Assembly: GCF_024171955.1 (NCBI RefSeq) | Contig: NZ_JAMTCS010000013.1 | Span: forward strand, 124,001 to 188,000 | Reading direction: 5' to 3' | Length of the DNA: 64,000 nucleotides | Source of the DNA: Promicromonospora thailandica | GTDB lineage: Bacteria > Actinomycetota > Actinomycetes > Actinomycetales > Cellulomonadaceae | Part shown: one piece after another, positions 7,545 through 15,914 of the stretch | Numbering within the stretch: the stretch's first letter is position 1 | Layout: each line of letters opens with the position of its first letter | Translations under genes and position numbers: made by a program | The notes under the pieces: generated by a model | Told to the model about the DNA's origin: nothing | The model's input: the letters and a program-made list of their open reading frames with translations, nothing else | Databases searched by the model: none

Positions 7545-8828
7545 GTGACCTCTCTCTTCACCGCGCCCACCGGCGGGCGCACGCCTGACCCGTCCCTGGC
7601 GCACCGGCGCGCCGACGCCACCGTGACCCTGCGCGGACCGGACGGCGCCCCGCTGGCCGACCAGGACGTCGTCGTGCGGCAGACGCGCCACGCGTTCCTG
7701 TTCGGCTGCATCGGGTTCGACCTCGTGGACCTCGCGGGCGGCACGTCGCAGGACCCGGCGTACGACGGGCGCCTGGCCGACGCCTGGTTCGACGTCTTCA
7801 ACCAGACCACGCTGCCGTTCTACTGGGGCACGTTCGAGCCCGAGCGGGGCGCGCCGCAGACCGACCGCCTGCTGCGTGCCGCCCGCTGGTTCGCCGACCG
7901 CGGCGTGGTCGTCAAGGGCCACCCGCTCGTGTGGCACACGGTGCAGCCGGACTGGCTGCTCGGCCTGCCCGACGCCGAGGTGGAGCGCCTGCAGCGCGAA
8001 CGGGTCCGCCGCGACGTCGCGGCGTTCCGCGGGGTGGTCGACACGTGGGACGCGATCAACGAGGTCGTCATCATGCCGGTGTTCACCGCGCAGGAGAACG
8101 CGATCACGCCCCTGGCGCGGCAGAAGGGGCGCGTGGAGATGATCCGGATGGCGTTCGAGGAGGCCCGCGCCGAGAACCCGGGCGCGACGCTGCTGCTCAA
8201 CGACTTCGACCTGTCCACGGCGTACGAGTGCCTGGTCGAGGCGGTCCTGGGGGCCGGGATCCGCATCGACCGGCTCGGCCTGCAGAGCCACATGCACCAG
8301 GGCTACCTCGGGGAGGAGCGGACCCTGGAGATCCTCGACCGGTTCTCCCGGTACGGCATCCCGATCCACTTCACCGAGACGACACTGCTCTCGGGCGACC
8401 TCATGCCCGGCCACATCGAGGACCTCAACGACTGGCAGGTCGAGTCGTGGCCGTCGACCCCCGAGGGGGAGGAGCGGCAGGCCGACGAGGTCGAGCGGCA
8501 CTACCGCACCCTGCTGTCCCACCCGTCCGTCGAGGCGTCGACGTACTGGGGGCTGTCCGACCGTGGCATGTGGCTCAACGCGCCCGGCGGCCTGCTGCGG
8601 GCCGACGGGTCGCCCAAGCCTGCCTACGACCGGCTGCGCGGCCTGGTCAAGGACGAGTGGTGGCTGGCGCCGACCACCCTGCGCACCGACGCCGAGGGCC
8701 GGGTGCGGTTCGGCGGGTTCCTCGGTGACTACACGATCGAGCGCCTCGACGGCGGCGGTGCGGGGACGGTCACGCTGGACACCCCGGGGGCCGTCACGCT
8801 GGAGGGGAAGCTCCCGCACGCCGCGTGA
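7545..8828 (+). CDS. GH10 endo-1,4-beta-xylanase-like glycoside hydrolase
   Basis: 427-aa glycoside hydrolase family 10 protein. Motifs along the barrel include VKGHPLVWHTVQPDW, WDAINEV with the acid/base Glu at about residue 173, LLLNDFDL, RLGLQSHMHQ, and HFTETT with the nucleophile Glu at about residue 278. A beta-sandwich-like segment precedes the barrel and another follows it. There is no signal peptide, so the enzyme appears cytoplasmic. It would then act on imported xylo-oligosaccharides or other beta-glycosides rather than polymeric xylan. The GTG start has TAGGGT 7 nt upstream (7533-7538) and no ribosome binding site, suggesting a leaderless mRNA. Family is firm; substrate is not. Confidence 0.9.
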   Translation: MTSLFTAPTGGRTPDPSLAHRRADATVTLRGPDGAPLADQDVVVRQTRHAFLFGCIGFDLVDLAGGTSQDPAYDGRLADAWFDVFNQTTLPFYWGTFEPERGAPQTDRLLRAARWFADRGVVVKGHPLVWHTVQPDWLLGLPDAEVERLQRERVRRDVAAFRGVVDTWDAINEVVIMPVFTAQENAITPLARQKGRVEMIRMAFEEARAENPGATLLLNDFDLSTAYECLVEAVLGAGIRIDRLGLQSHMHQGYLGEERTLEILDRFSRYGIPIHFTETTLLSGDLMPGHIEDLNDWQVESWPSTPEGEERQADEVERHYRTLLSHPSVEASTYWGLSDRGMWLNAPGGLLRADGSPKPAYDRLRGLVKDEWWLAPTTLRTDAEGRVRFGGFLGDYTIERLDGGGAGTVTLDTPGAVTLEGKLPHAA

Positions 8829-8851
8829 CGCCGCTGCCGGGGCGCCCGATG

Positions 8852-9613
8852 TCAGGAGGCCGCGTGCGGGTCGGTGGCGTTGAGCGCCGCCACCACCTGG
8901 TCGTAGTCGCCGCGCACCTCGCCGTAGCGGAGGAACTTGACCCGCTCGACCTGGATCTCGTGCGCGTCCGGCTGGGACTCCAGGAGGCTCATCGTCTCCT
9001 CGATGTACTCGTCCAGCGGCACGGCGTGCTCGTTCGACTCCTGCCCGGGCATGAGCTCCGTGCGCACCGACGGCGGCACCAGCTCGAGCACCGACACGCT
9101 CGTGCCCGCGAGCTGCAGCCGCAGCGACTCCGACAGCATGTGGATCGCGGCCTTGGTCGCGTTGTACGTCGGCGTGACCCGCAGCGGCGCGTGCGCCAGG
9201 CCCGAGGACACCGTCACGATCGTCGCGTCGGGCCGCGTCTGCAGGTGCTCCGTGAACGCCGCGACCAGGCGGATCGGGCCCAGCACGTTGGTGACGACGG
9301 TCGCCTCGGCGTCGGCCAGGAAGTCCGGGGTACGCCAGTCCTCGGCGCGCATGATGCCCGCCATGGCGACGAGCACGTTCACCTCGGGGAACCGCTCGAT
9401 CACCTCGGCCGACGCGGCCCGGATCGAGTCGGCGTCGGTGGTGTCGACGCGGACGGTCGCCAGGCCGTGCTCCGCGGCGACCGCATCCAGCGCGGCCGCG
9501 CTGCGCCCGCCCACGACCACGGTGTTGCCCCTGGCCTGCAGCCGCAGGGCGAGCGCGAGACCGATGCCGCGGGTCCCGCCGGGGATGAAGATGGTGTTTC
9601 CGGTGATGTTCAT
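8852..9613 (-). CDS. SDR-family oxidoreductase (DltE-like)
   Basis: 253-aa short-chain dehydrogenase/reductase. The N-terminal cofactor motif GGTRGIG, the MAGIM strand, a catalytic Ser in VSSG and the YNATK motif (Tyr and Lys of the active site) are all present. The sequence is closest in character to the DltE/COG3967 group of unknown substrate. Start chosen at MNITGNTIFIPGG, directly before the Rossmann fold. It is divergent from the MmyB-like regulator gene (start 9715) across a 101-nt intergenic region, the common arrangement in which the regulator controls the SDR gene. Confidence 0.88.
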   Translation of the reverse strand: MNITGNTIFIPGGTRGIGLALALRLQARGNTVVVGGRSAAALDAVAAEHGLATVRVDTTDADSIRAASAEVIERFPEVNVLVAMAGIMRAEDWRTPDFLADAEATVVTNVLGPIRLVAAFTEHLQTRPDATIVTVSSGLAHAPLRVTPTYNATKAAIHMLSESLRLQLAGTSVSVLELVPPSVRTELMPGQESNEHAVPLDEYIEETMSLLESQPDAHEIQVERVKFLRYGEVRGDYDQVVAALNATDPHAAS

Positions 9614-9714
9614 GCCTCCACCGTGCGCCGCGGCCCGGCCGGGCGGGAGAGACCCGGCGAACCAGGGACCGGCGGTCCCTGGTTCCCGCTCCCGGCGCGG
9701 CGCACGATAGGCAC

Positions 9715-10548
9715 ATGAACCGACCTGCCCTCGCCGACTTCCTGCGCCGCCGCCGGGAGGCCCTGCGCCCGTCCGACGTCGGGCTCGTGCCCGGCCCCCG
9801 CCGTCGCGCACCCGGGCTGCGCCGCGAGGAGGTCGCCGCCCTCACCGGCATGTCCGTGGACTACTACGCGCGGCTGGAGCAGCAGCGCGGGCCGCAGCCC
9901 TCCGAGCAGATGCTCGCCGCGCTCACCCGCGCCCTGCGCCTGACCGTCGAGGAGCGCGACTACCTGTTTCGCCTCGCCGGCCACGGCGTCCCCCGGCGCA
10001 CACCCCTGGACACCCACGTCGCCCCCGCCCTCCTGCGCGTGCTCGACCGCCTCGAGGACGCCCCCGCCTTCATCCTGTCCGGCCTGGGCGAGGTGCTCGT
10101 GCAGAACCGGCTCGCCGAGGCCGTCTTCGGCACGCCGCCCGCGACGGGCCTGGCCCGCAGCACCGTCTACCGGTGGTTCACCGACCCGCGCACCCGCGAC
10201 GTCTACCCGCCCGAGGACCACGAGCGGCAGGGCCGCACCCAGGTCGCCAACCTGCGCGCCGCGCTCGCCGCCGCCGGGCCGGGCTCGTTCGCGGACGAGC
10301 TGCTGCAGGCCCTGCTGCGTGAGAGCGAGGAGTTCGTCCGCGTCTGGGAGCTGCACGAGGTCTCCCGCCGGTTCGAGCAGCACAAGACCCTGGTGCACCC
10401 CGAGCTGGGCCGCATCGACGTCGACTGCCAGGCGCTCTTCACCGAGGACCAGTCCCAGGCCCTCGTGGTGCTCACCCCCGCGCCCGGCAGCGAGGCCGAG
10501 GAGAAGATCCGCCTGCTCGCCGTGCTCGGGCACGAGGCGTTCGCGTAG
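9715..10548 (+). CDS. MmyB-like XRE-family transcriptional regulator
   Basis: 277-aa regulator. An N-terminal Cro/C1-type helix-turn-helix (about residues 5-75) carries the hallmark PGLRREEVAALTGMSVDYYARLEQ. The C-terminal domain (about 100-275) matches the MmyB-like ligand-binding fold, a PAS-like domain reported to bind fatty acids. A TAGGCA-like element just before the ATG and the lack of a ribosome binding site suggest a leaderless transcript. It is divergent from, and likely controls, the SDR gene. Confidence 0.9.
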   Translation: MNRPALADFLRRRREALRPSDVGLVPGPRRRAPGLRREEVAALTGMSVDYYARLEQQRGPQPSEQMLAALTRALRLTVEERDYLFRLAGHGVPRRTPLDTHVAPALLRVLDRLEDAPAFILSGLGEVLVQNRLAEAVFGTPPATGLARSTVYRWFTDPRTRDVYPPEDHERQGRTQVANLRAALAAAGPGSFADELLQALLRESEEFVRVWELHEVSRRFEQHKTLVHPELGRIDVDCQALFTEDQSQALVVLTPAPGSEAEEKIRLLAVLGHEAFA

Positions 10549-10576
10549 CGGTACGGCGGTGGCGGTACGGCGGTGG
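10549..10576 (+). repeat. 14-bp perfect tandem duplication
   Basis: CGGTACGGCGGTGG occurs twice head-to-tail, right after the stop codon of the MmyB-like regulator and 12 nt before the YchJ start codon. Confidence 0.8.
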
Positions 10577-10588
10577 CAGGATCGTCCC

Positions 10589-10984
10589 GTGCACGACGAC
10601 GACCGCTGCCCCTGCCTCTCCGGTGACACCTACGGCGCCTGCTGCGGGCGCTACCACTCCGGCGCCGCGACCGCCCCGACCGCCGAGGCGCTGATGCGCT
10701 CGCGGTACTCGGCGTTCGCGGTGGGCGACGAGGCCTACCTGCTGGCCACGTGGGCCCCGCAGACCCGGCCCGACACCGCCGGGGTCGGCGACGAGCAGTG
10801 GCGCCGCCTCGACATCCACCGCACGGAGCGGGGCGGGCCGTTCGACACGTCCGGCGTGGTCGAGTTCACCGCGTTCTACCGCTCCCCGGCGACGGGCACG
10901 CGGGCCAGCCTGCACGAGACCAGCCGGTTCGTGCGCACCGACGGCCGCTGGTACTACGTCGACGGCGACCGCGAGGCCCGCTGA
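10589..10984 (+). CDS. ychJ: YchJ-family protein (SEC-C motif)
   Basis: 131-aa UPF0225/YchJ protein. The N-terminal zinc-binding Cys cluster CPCLSGDTYGACCGRYHSG is the SEC-C-like signature. It is followed by the conserved ALMRSRYSAFAVGDEAYL and ends with the NTF2-like fold (WYYVDG). Function unknown; metal binding is likely. The GTG start follows CAGGATCGTCCC, so the transcript may be leaderless. Length is typical for the short actinobacterial form, which lacks the second C-terminal SEC-C motif. Confidence 0.88.
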   Translation: MHDDDRCPCLSGDTYGACCGRYHSGAATAPTAEALMRSRYSAFAVGDEAYLLATWAPQTRPDTAGVGDEQWRRLDIHRTERGGPFDTSGVVEFTAFYRSPATGTRASLHETSRFVRTDGRWYYVDGDREAR

Positions 10985-11031
10985 CCTCTGCGCCCCCCTG
11001 ACCTCTGTGCCCCGCTGACTTCGGTCCCCTG
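10981..11031 (+). repeat. Three degenerate 17-bp tandem repeats
   Basis: CTGACCTCTGCGCCCCC, CTGACCTCTGTGCCCCG and CTGACTTCGGTCCCCTG follow one another. They begin at the YchJ stop codon and end in the outer arm of the hairpin system that follows. Confidence 0.6.
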
Positions 11032-11142
11032 TCTGGCCCCACCTGGCGAGTTCGGTCCGTTGCTCCGAGATCGGTCCGACGAAGGACCGATCTCGGAGCA
11101 ACGGACCGAACAACCGCGCCAACCGGGTGCAGGGGACCGAAG
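11019..11142. repeat. Family A hairpin copy 1 nested in an outer inverted repeat
   Basis: A perfect 27-bp inverted repeat with loop GACGAA spans 11051-11110. It contains TTCGGTCCGTTG near its outer end and GAGATCGGTCC beside the loop, the sequence shared by family A. It is enclosed by a second perfect 13-bp inverted repeat, CTTCGGTCCCCTG (11019-11031) and its complement (11130-11142). It lies between two genes on the same strand, so it could terminate ychJ, but its length and sequence relatedness exceed a simple terminator. Confidence 0.85.
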
Positions 11143-11247
11143 ACGCACGCCGGATGTGGCTGAGCCTGCGTAGTTTCACCTCTTTCCTGGTGGGACAGCG
11201 CGTGGCGCCGTGCGCCCCACGCGGCGCCGGCCCTACCTTGGGGCGCT

Positions 11248-14217
11248 ATGGACAGCGCCCCACCCGGCACTCCGACCAGCCCGCAGACCAGCCCGCAGAG
11301 CAGCACCCGGCCCCGGGACGTGCCCGCCGCCGGCGTCAACGTCCTCGAGCTGCGCATCCACGGCATCGCGAACACCCTCCCGTACGGGTCGCTCGACCTG
11401 CCGCGCGAGGAGGTGACCCAGTCCGACGGCGACGGCCTGGGCAGCTTCTGGACCCCGCGGCCCGACGTCGCGGCGCGGGACCGGGCGCTGCCGCCGGGCC
11501 ACGTCCACGCCATCCGGCCCGACGTACGCCGCGAGGCCTACTCCTGGGGTGCGATGGCGCGCCTCGGCGGCCTCCCGTTCGGCGGCGTGCTGGGCATGGT
11601 GGGCAGGTTCGCCGTGCGGTTGCTGTGGGCCGCGATGGTGCCGTTCGGCCTCGCCAACGCCGCGTACTGGGCCCGCCGCATCCCGGCTCCCGACCCCACG
11701 GCGCACGGTGACCGTGACGGCGCGCACGGGACGGGCAGCCTGCGGCCCGAGGCCACCGCCGCGCTGACCCGTGTCTTCTCCCTCGGCCTGACGCTCCTGT
11801 TCGTGTCGGCGGTGGCCACCGTCGCGCTGTCGATCGTCGGCACCCGCTGCATGGGGCTGGCCACCGTGGGCCCCGACTCCCTGGTGCCGGTCTGCGCGCG
11901 CGTCCCGAGCTGGCTGTACGGCCTGGCCCGGCTCGACGTCGGCGACCGTCTCGCCCTCCTGTCCGTCGCCCCGGTGCTCGTGGTCGCGGTGCTGGTGGCC
12001 GTCGCGCACAGCGGCCAGGTGCGGTTCGAGTCCACGTTCTCGGTGATGCGCGCGGGCGGCACCGTGTCGCCGTCGGGCCCGCCGCTGCACCGCGCGGGCT
12101 TCTGGTCGCAGCGCACCGGCTCCGGCCTGCTGTGGGCGCACCTCGGGGCGGCCCTGGCCCTGACCGGCCAGTACCTGACCTGGACCCGGTACGCCGACGT
12201 CGGCCTGCCCGTGCCCGGCCTGCCGCTGTTCGCCCTCGTGGTCATCCTGGCCGCCTGCGCGTTCGTGGCCCTGCGCACCGACGACGACGGCGTCCAGGCC
12301 CTCGTGCCCCGCTGGAAGGGCCGCGCGGGCCTGGCCCTGTTCGCCGCCGGACTGCTCGTCTGGCTCGTGGCCTGCTGGGCCGCGTCCACCGGGCCGCAGC
12401 CCGAGCGCATGCCGGCGCTCGTCGGCCTGGACCTGGTGCCCGCGCTGCTCGGCGTCGGTCTGTTCGGGATCGCCGCCACCGGGCTGGCCTGGCGCACCGC
12501 ACGGAGCCTGCGCGGCGTCGCCGCCTGGTCGACGGTGCCCGTCGTGGCCACCGCGTGCGTCGCGGCGGTGCTCGTGACCGAGCCCGGCGCTCCCTGGCGG
12601 CACCTGCTCGTGGCGCTCGCGGTGCTCGCCGTCCTGAGCCCGGCCGTGGTGGTGCTGGGGGCGATGGTGCTGCGGCGCCGGGCGACCGAGGGGTGGAACG
12701 GCGCGGGTCCCGGCGTCTTCCTCCTGGTCTCGGCCGCCGCCGCGGCGGTGTACTCGAGCCTGCTCGTGCTGGGCGTGCAGTGGTTCCTGCGCAACGGCGA
12801 GCGCGTGGCGCCGGTGCCCCTGGGGGACGGCCTCGTGGGCATCGTGCGTGGCCTGCCCGACCCGGAGCTCGTGCGGGTGCCGCCGGTGTACACCGAGTTC
12901 GGCACGGCGTCGGTGGTGATCGCGCTGGTCTTCCTGGCGCTGCTCGTGGTGGCGCTGGCCGGGCCGTACGTCATGGACGTGCTGCGGTCCCGGACGCTGT
13001 GGATCCCCGGGGCGCCCGGCACGCTCGGCCCGCCGTACGGCCCGGCGGCCCCGGCGTGGCGTGCGGTCGCGGAGGCCCCCGACCTCGACGGCGGCCCCAA
13101 CCCGGTGCTCGAGCGCGTGCTGCGGGGGCGGCAGGTGGCGGCGATGTCGCACCGGGCCGAGCTCGCCGTCGGCGCCCTGGCCGCGGCGGCCTACGTGGCG
13201 GCGCTCGTCGCGCACATCCCGCTCGTGGCCCAGCACGACGACACGGGCACCGTCCAGGTGCCGGCCTGGCTGTCGAGCCTCGCGGTGCCCGCCCTCGGCG
13301 TGCTGGCGGCCACGCTGGTGGCGAGCGCGCTGGCGGGCGGCACGGGCGGCGGCCCGTCCCGCCCGTGGGGGCTGCTGTGGGACCTGCTGTGCTTCCTGCC
13401 GCGCAGCGCGCACCCGTTCGGCCCGCCGAGCTACGCGGAGCGGGTGGTGCCGGAGGTGCGCTCGCGCGTCGACGCCTGGCTCACCGCCGCCGACGTGGCC
13501 GACGACGCCGAGCGCGCCCGGGTGGCCCCCGACCGGCGGGTGGTGCTGTCGGCGCACTCGATGGGCGGCGTGCTCGCCGCGGCGGTGGTGCTGATCCGCG
13601 CGGGCAACCCGGTGCCCGGCGCGGCGGACGGCGGCACGCAGCCCGTGGGCACCGCCGACGGCCGCCTCGGCCTGCTCACCTACGGCGTGCAGCTGCGCCC
13701 GTTCTTCGGCCGCTTCTTCCCGGACCTCCTGGGCCCGACGACGACCGGCACGCCACCGAGCACCGGGCCGGCCTGGTCGGCGGACCCGTGGGGCGGTCAG
13801 GTGCGGGCGGCCGGCCTGCGCGAGGCCGGCCTGCGTGAGAGGGGCTCGCGCGCGGGTGGTCCCGGACCCGGGGCCGACCCGGCGGCGCCGTTGACGCCGG
13901 GACGCCCCGAGCCCGGCTCGGGGGAACAGGTCACGCTGATGTCACTGCTGACCTGCGGTGCGAAGCCCGCGTGGGTGAACCTGTGGCGGCGCACCGACTT
14001 CCTGGGCTTCCCGGTGGTGGGGTACGGGGAGAACGACACGGACCGCGGGGCGGAGGAGATGGACCGGTCGGCCTATCTCTTCGCGGTGGCGGCCCACTCG
14101 GGCTACCAGTCGTCGTGGGCGTACCACGTCGCCCTGGACGAGGTCATCTCTCGGCTGACGCCGGCTGGGCCGTCGGGAGCCCAGCCGGCGGTCACGCGGC
14201 GAGCGGGGCGGGGCTGA
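11248..14217 (+). CDS. Large multi-pass membrane protein with lipase-like AHSMGG motif
   Basis: 989-aa protein of unknown function. After a Pro/Ser/Thr-rich start comes RIHGIANTLPYGS (about residue 36), which resembles the first strand of alpha/beta-hydrolases. Next are 12 or 13 hydrophobic helices (about residues 115-700), and then a soluble region with VVLSAHSMGGVLAA (Ser about residue 770), a GxSxG-type nucleophile elbow with Ala in the first position. The membrane part seems inserted in, or placed before, a hydrolase fold. It may be a lipase/esterase acting at the membrane, but no catalytic acid or His is assigned. TACCTT lies 8 nt before the ATG, so the mRNA may be leaderless. The 3' end overlaps the convergent sigma factor gene by 26 nt. 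Confidence 0.75.
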   Translation: MDSAPPGTPTSPQTSPQSSTRPRDVPAAGVNVLELRIHGIANTLPYGSLDLPREEVTQSDGDGLGSFWTPRPDVAARDRALPPGHVHAIRPDVRREAYSWGAMARLGGLPFGGVLGMVGRFAVRLLWAAMVPFGLANAAYWARRIPAPDPTAHGDRDGAHGTGSLRPEATAALTRVFSLGLTLLFVSAVATVALSIVGTRCMGLATVGPDSLVPVCARVPSWLYGLARLDVGDRLALLSVAPVLVVAVLVAVAHSGQVRFESTFSVMRAGGTVSPSGPPLHRAGFWSQRTGSGLLWAHLGAALALTGQYLTWTRYADVGLPVPGLPLFALVVILAACAFVALRTDDDGVQALVPRWKGRAGLALFAAGLLVWLVACWAASTGPQPERMPALVGLDLVPALLGVGLFGIAATGLAWRTARSLRGVAAWSTVPVVATACVAAVLVTEPGAPWRHLLVALAVLAVLSPAVVVLGAMVLRRRATEGWNGAGPGVFLLVSAAAAAVYSSLLVLGVQWFLRNGERVAPVPLGDGLVGIVRGLPDPELVRVPPVYTEFGTASVVIALVFLALLVVALAGPYVMDVLRSRTLWIPGAPGTLGPPYGPAAPAWRAVAEAPDLDGGPNPVLERVLRGRQVAAMSHRAELAVGALAAAAYVAALVAHIPLVAQHDDTGTVQVPAWLSSLAVPALGVLAATLVASALAGGTGGGPSRPWGLLWDLLCFLPRSAHPFGPPSYAERVVPEVRSRVDAWLTAADVADDAERARVAPDRRVVLSAHSMGGVLAAAVVLIRAGNPVPGAADGGTQPVGTADGRLGLLTYGVQLRPFFGRFFPDLLGPTTTGTPPSTGPAWSADPWGGQVRAAGLREAGLRERGSRAGGPGPGADPAAPLTPGRPEPGSGEQVTLMSLLTCGAKPAWVNLWRRTDFLGFPVVGYGENDTDRGAEEMDRSAYLFAVAAHSGYQSSWAYHVALDEVISRLTPAGPSGAQPAVTRRAGRG
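14160..14189. terminator. Hairpin at convergent gene ends
   Basis: An 11-bp perfect stem (GCCGGCTGGGC and complement, 8-nt loop) begins 3 nt beyond the sigma factor stop codon on the minus strand. It lies inside the last codons of the opposite membrane protein gene. It can terminate the sigma factor transcript. Confidence 0.6.
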
Positions 14218-14908
14218 CGACGTCGCGCAGGCGGGCCAGCGCGGACTCGAGGATCTGCGCCACGTGCTCCTTGGCCACGCCGAGCCGGCGGCTGATCTCG
14301 TCGAGCGTGTGCGTGGTGCCGTCCAGGAGGCCGAAGCGCATCTCCAGGACGCGGGCCTCGACGGCGTCGAGCCGGGCCACGGCCTGCCGCACGCGGCGGC
14401 GCATGAGGGTCTGCTCGGGGGTGGGTCCGCTCTGGGCCGCGGAGGCCTGCTCCGCCGCGGCGACCGCGCGGACGATGGAGCGGCGCACCCAGCGGTGGGC
14501 GTAGGCGGCGAACGTGCCGTGCGCGGGGTCGTAGGAGTCGGCGGCGCGGACCAGGCCGACGTTGCCCTCCTGGACGAGGTCCATGAACGGCAGGCGGCCC
14601 GCGTACGAGCTCGCGACGGCGGGGACGAGGCGGAGGTGGGCGAGGACGAGACGCTCCTTTGCGTATTGCCCTTCCTTGACTCGCGCTTCGAGCTGGGTGC
14701 GGAGGCTGGGGGAGACCGCGGTGGACTCGAGGGTGCGTGCGGCGTCGGCGCCTGCGACCGCCCGCTCGAGGAGGGACTCGAGCTGCGCCTCGTCCAGCGA
14801 GGGCGTGCGCTCGATCATCGCTGCGTAGGAAGGGGGTAGAGCGGGATGCGGAACGGAGTCCTTGCTGCGGCGTGCGCGGGACGACCGGGGAGTCCGGGCA
14901 GTTCTCAT
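14192..14908 (-). CDS. Sigma-70 family RNA polymerase sigma factor (short)
   Basis: 238-aa sigma-70-like protein. An N-terminal basic stretch and helical region is followed by region 2 (about residues 90-160; LPFMDLVQEGNVGLVRA, the core-binding signature, and FAAYAHRWVRRSIVRAV). A short linker follows, then region 4 (about 180-228; RVLEMRFGLLDG and LDEISRRLGVAKEHVAQI, the -35-binding HTH). Region 1.1 and most of region 3 are missing, so it is an alternative factor. An upstream in-frame ATG exists at 14923, but the one at 14908 has AGGAGAGTTGCG before it. No anti-sigma gene is adjacent. It overlaps the convergent membrane protein gene. Confidence 0.87.
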   Translation of the reverse strand: MRTARTPRSSRARRSKDSVPHPALPPSYAAMIERTPSLDEAQLESLLERAVAGADAARTLESTAVSPSLRTQLEARVKEGQYAKERLVLAHLRLVPAVASSYAGRLPFMDLVQEGNVGLVRAADSYDPAHGTFAAYAHRWVRRSIVRAVAAAEQASAAQSGPTPEQTLMRRRVRQAVARLDAVEARVLEMRFGLLDGTTHTLDEISRRLGVAKEHVAQILESALARLRDVVSPAPLAA

Positions 14909-15088
14909 CGCAACTCTCCTCATCAGTGAGACGAACTTTCCTTGCCCCGGAGCATATGGAATCTTGGGCCGCTGGGGAAGCCGAGACGATTTCGCTGTGA
15001 GAGATAACGGGAGGATAACGGCGTCCCGGCCCGGCGTGCCCTGAAACCCGAGTTCCGGTGCACGCGCCCGGGCAGGGAGAATGGGCCG

Positions 15089-15910
15089 GTGACCCTCCCC
15101 GACGTCGTCCACGTCGACGACCCCGCCGACGACCGGCTCGCCGACTTCAACCGCCTCACGGACGTGGTCCTGCGCTCCCGGCACGAGCCGGCCAAGGGCC
15201 TCTACATCGCCGAGAGCTCCACGGTCATCCGGCGCGCGGTGGCCGCGGGCCACCGGCCCCGGTCGTTCCTCATGGCCCCGAAGTGGCTGGACTCGATGGC
15301 GGACGTCATCCCGCCCGGCGTGCCCGTCTACGTGGCCGAGGAGCCCGTGCTGAAGGAGATCACGGGCTTCCACCTGCATCGCGGGGCGCTGGCCGCGATG
15401 CACCGGCCGCCCCTGCGCGAGGTGAGCGAGCTGCTCGAGGGCGCGCGGCGGGTCGTCGTCCTGGAGGACATCGTGGACCACACCAACGTCGGTGCCGCCA
15501 TGCGCGCGTGCGCGGCGCTCGGGGTGGACACGGTGCTGTTCACCCCGAGCTGCGCGGACCCCCTCTACCGCCGGGCGGTGCGCGTCTCGATGGGCACCGT
15601 GTTCCAGGTGCCGTGGACGCGCATCGACCCGTGGCCGGCCGGCATCGAGACCCTGCGTGCGCACGGCTTCACGGTCGCGGCCCTGGCTCTCGAGGACGAC
15701 TCGGTCTCGCTGGACGACCTCGTGGCCGACCCGCCCGAGAAGCTCGCGCTCGTGCTCGGCACCGAGGGTGACGGGCTCAAGGCGAGCACCGTCGCGGGGT
15801 GCGACCTGACGGTCCGCATCCCGATGTCCGGCGGTGTCGACTCGCTCAACGTGGCGTCCGCCGTCGCGGTGGCCGCCTGGGCCACCCGCGTGCCGGCGGA
15901 CGGCGCCTGA
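15089..15910 (+). CDS. SpoU/TrmH-family RNA 2'-O-methyltransferase
   Basis: 273-aa SPOUT methyltransferase. The N-terminal substrate-binding part (about residues 1-110) includes GLYIAESSTVIRRAV. The C-terminal knotted catalytic domain has the three SpoU motifs: VDHTNVGAAMRACAALG (motif 1), LALVLGTEGDGL (motif 2) and IPMSGGVDSLNVASAVAVA (motif 3). It methylates a ribose 2'-OH in rRNA or tRNA using S-adenosylmethionine; the target is not deducible. The GTG start has GAGAAT 6 nt upstream and no ribosome binding site. It converges with the siderophore-interacting protein gene, with 4 nt between the stops. Confidence 0.9.
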   Translation: MTLPDVVHVDDPADDRLADFNRLTDVVLRSRHEPAKGLYIAESSTVIRRAVAAGHRPRSFLMAPKWLDSMADVIPPGVPVYVAEEPVLKEITGFHLHRGALAAMHRPPLREVSELLEGARRVVVLEDIVDHTNVGAAMRACAALGVDTVLFTPSCADPLYRRAVRVSMGTVFQVPWTRIDPWPAGIETLRAHGFTVAALALEDDSVSLDDLVADPPEKLALVLGTEGDGLKASTVAGCDLTVRIPMSGGVDSLNVASAVAVAAWATRVPADGA

Positions 15911-15914
15911 GTGC

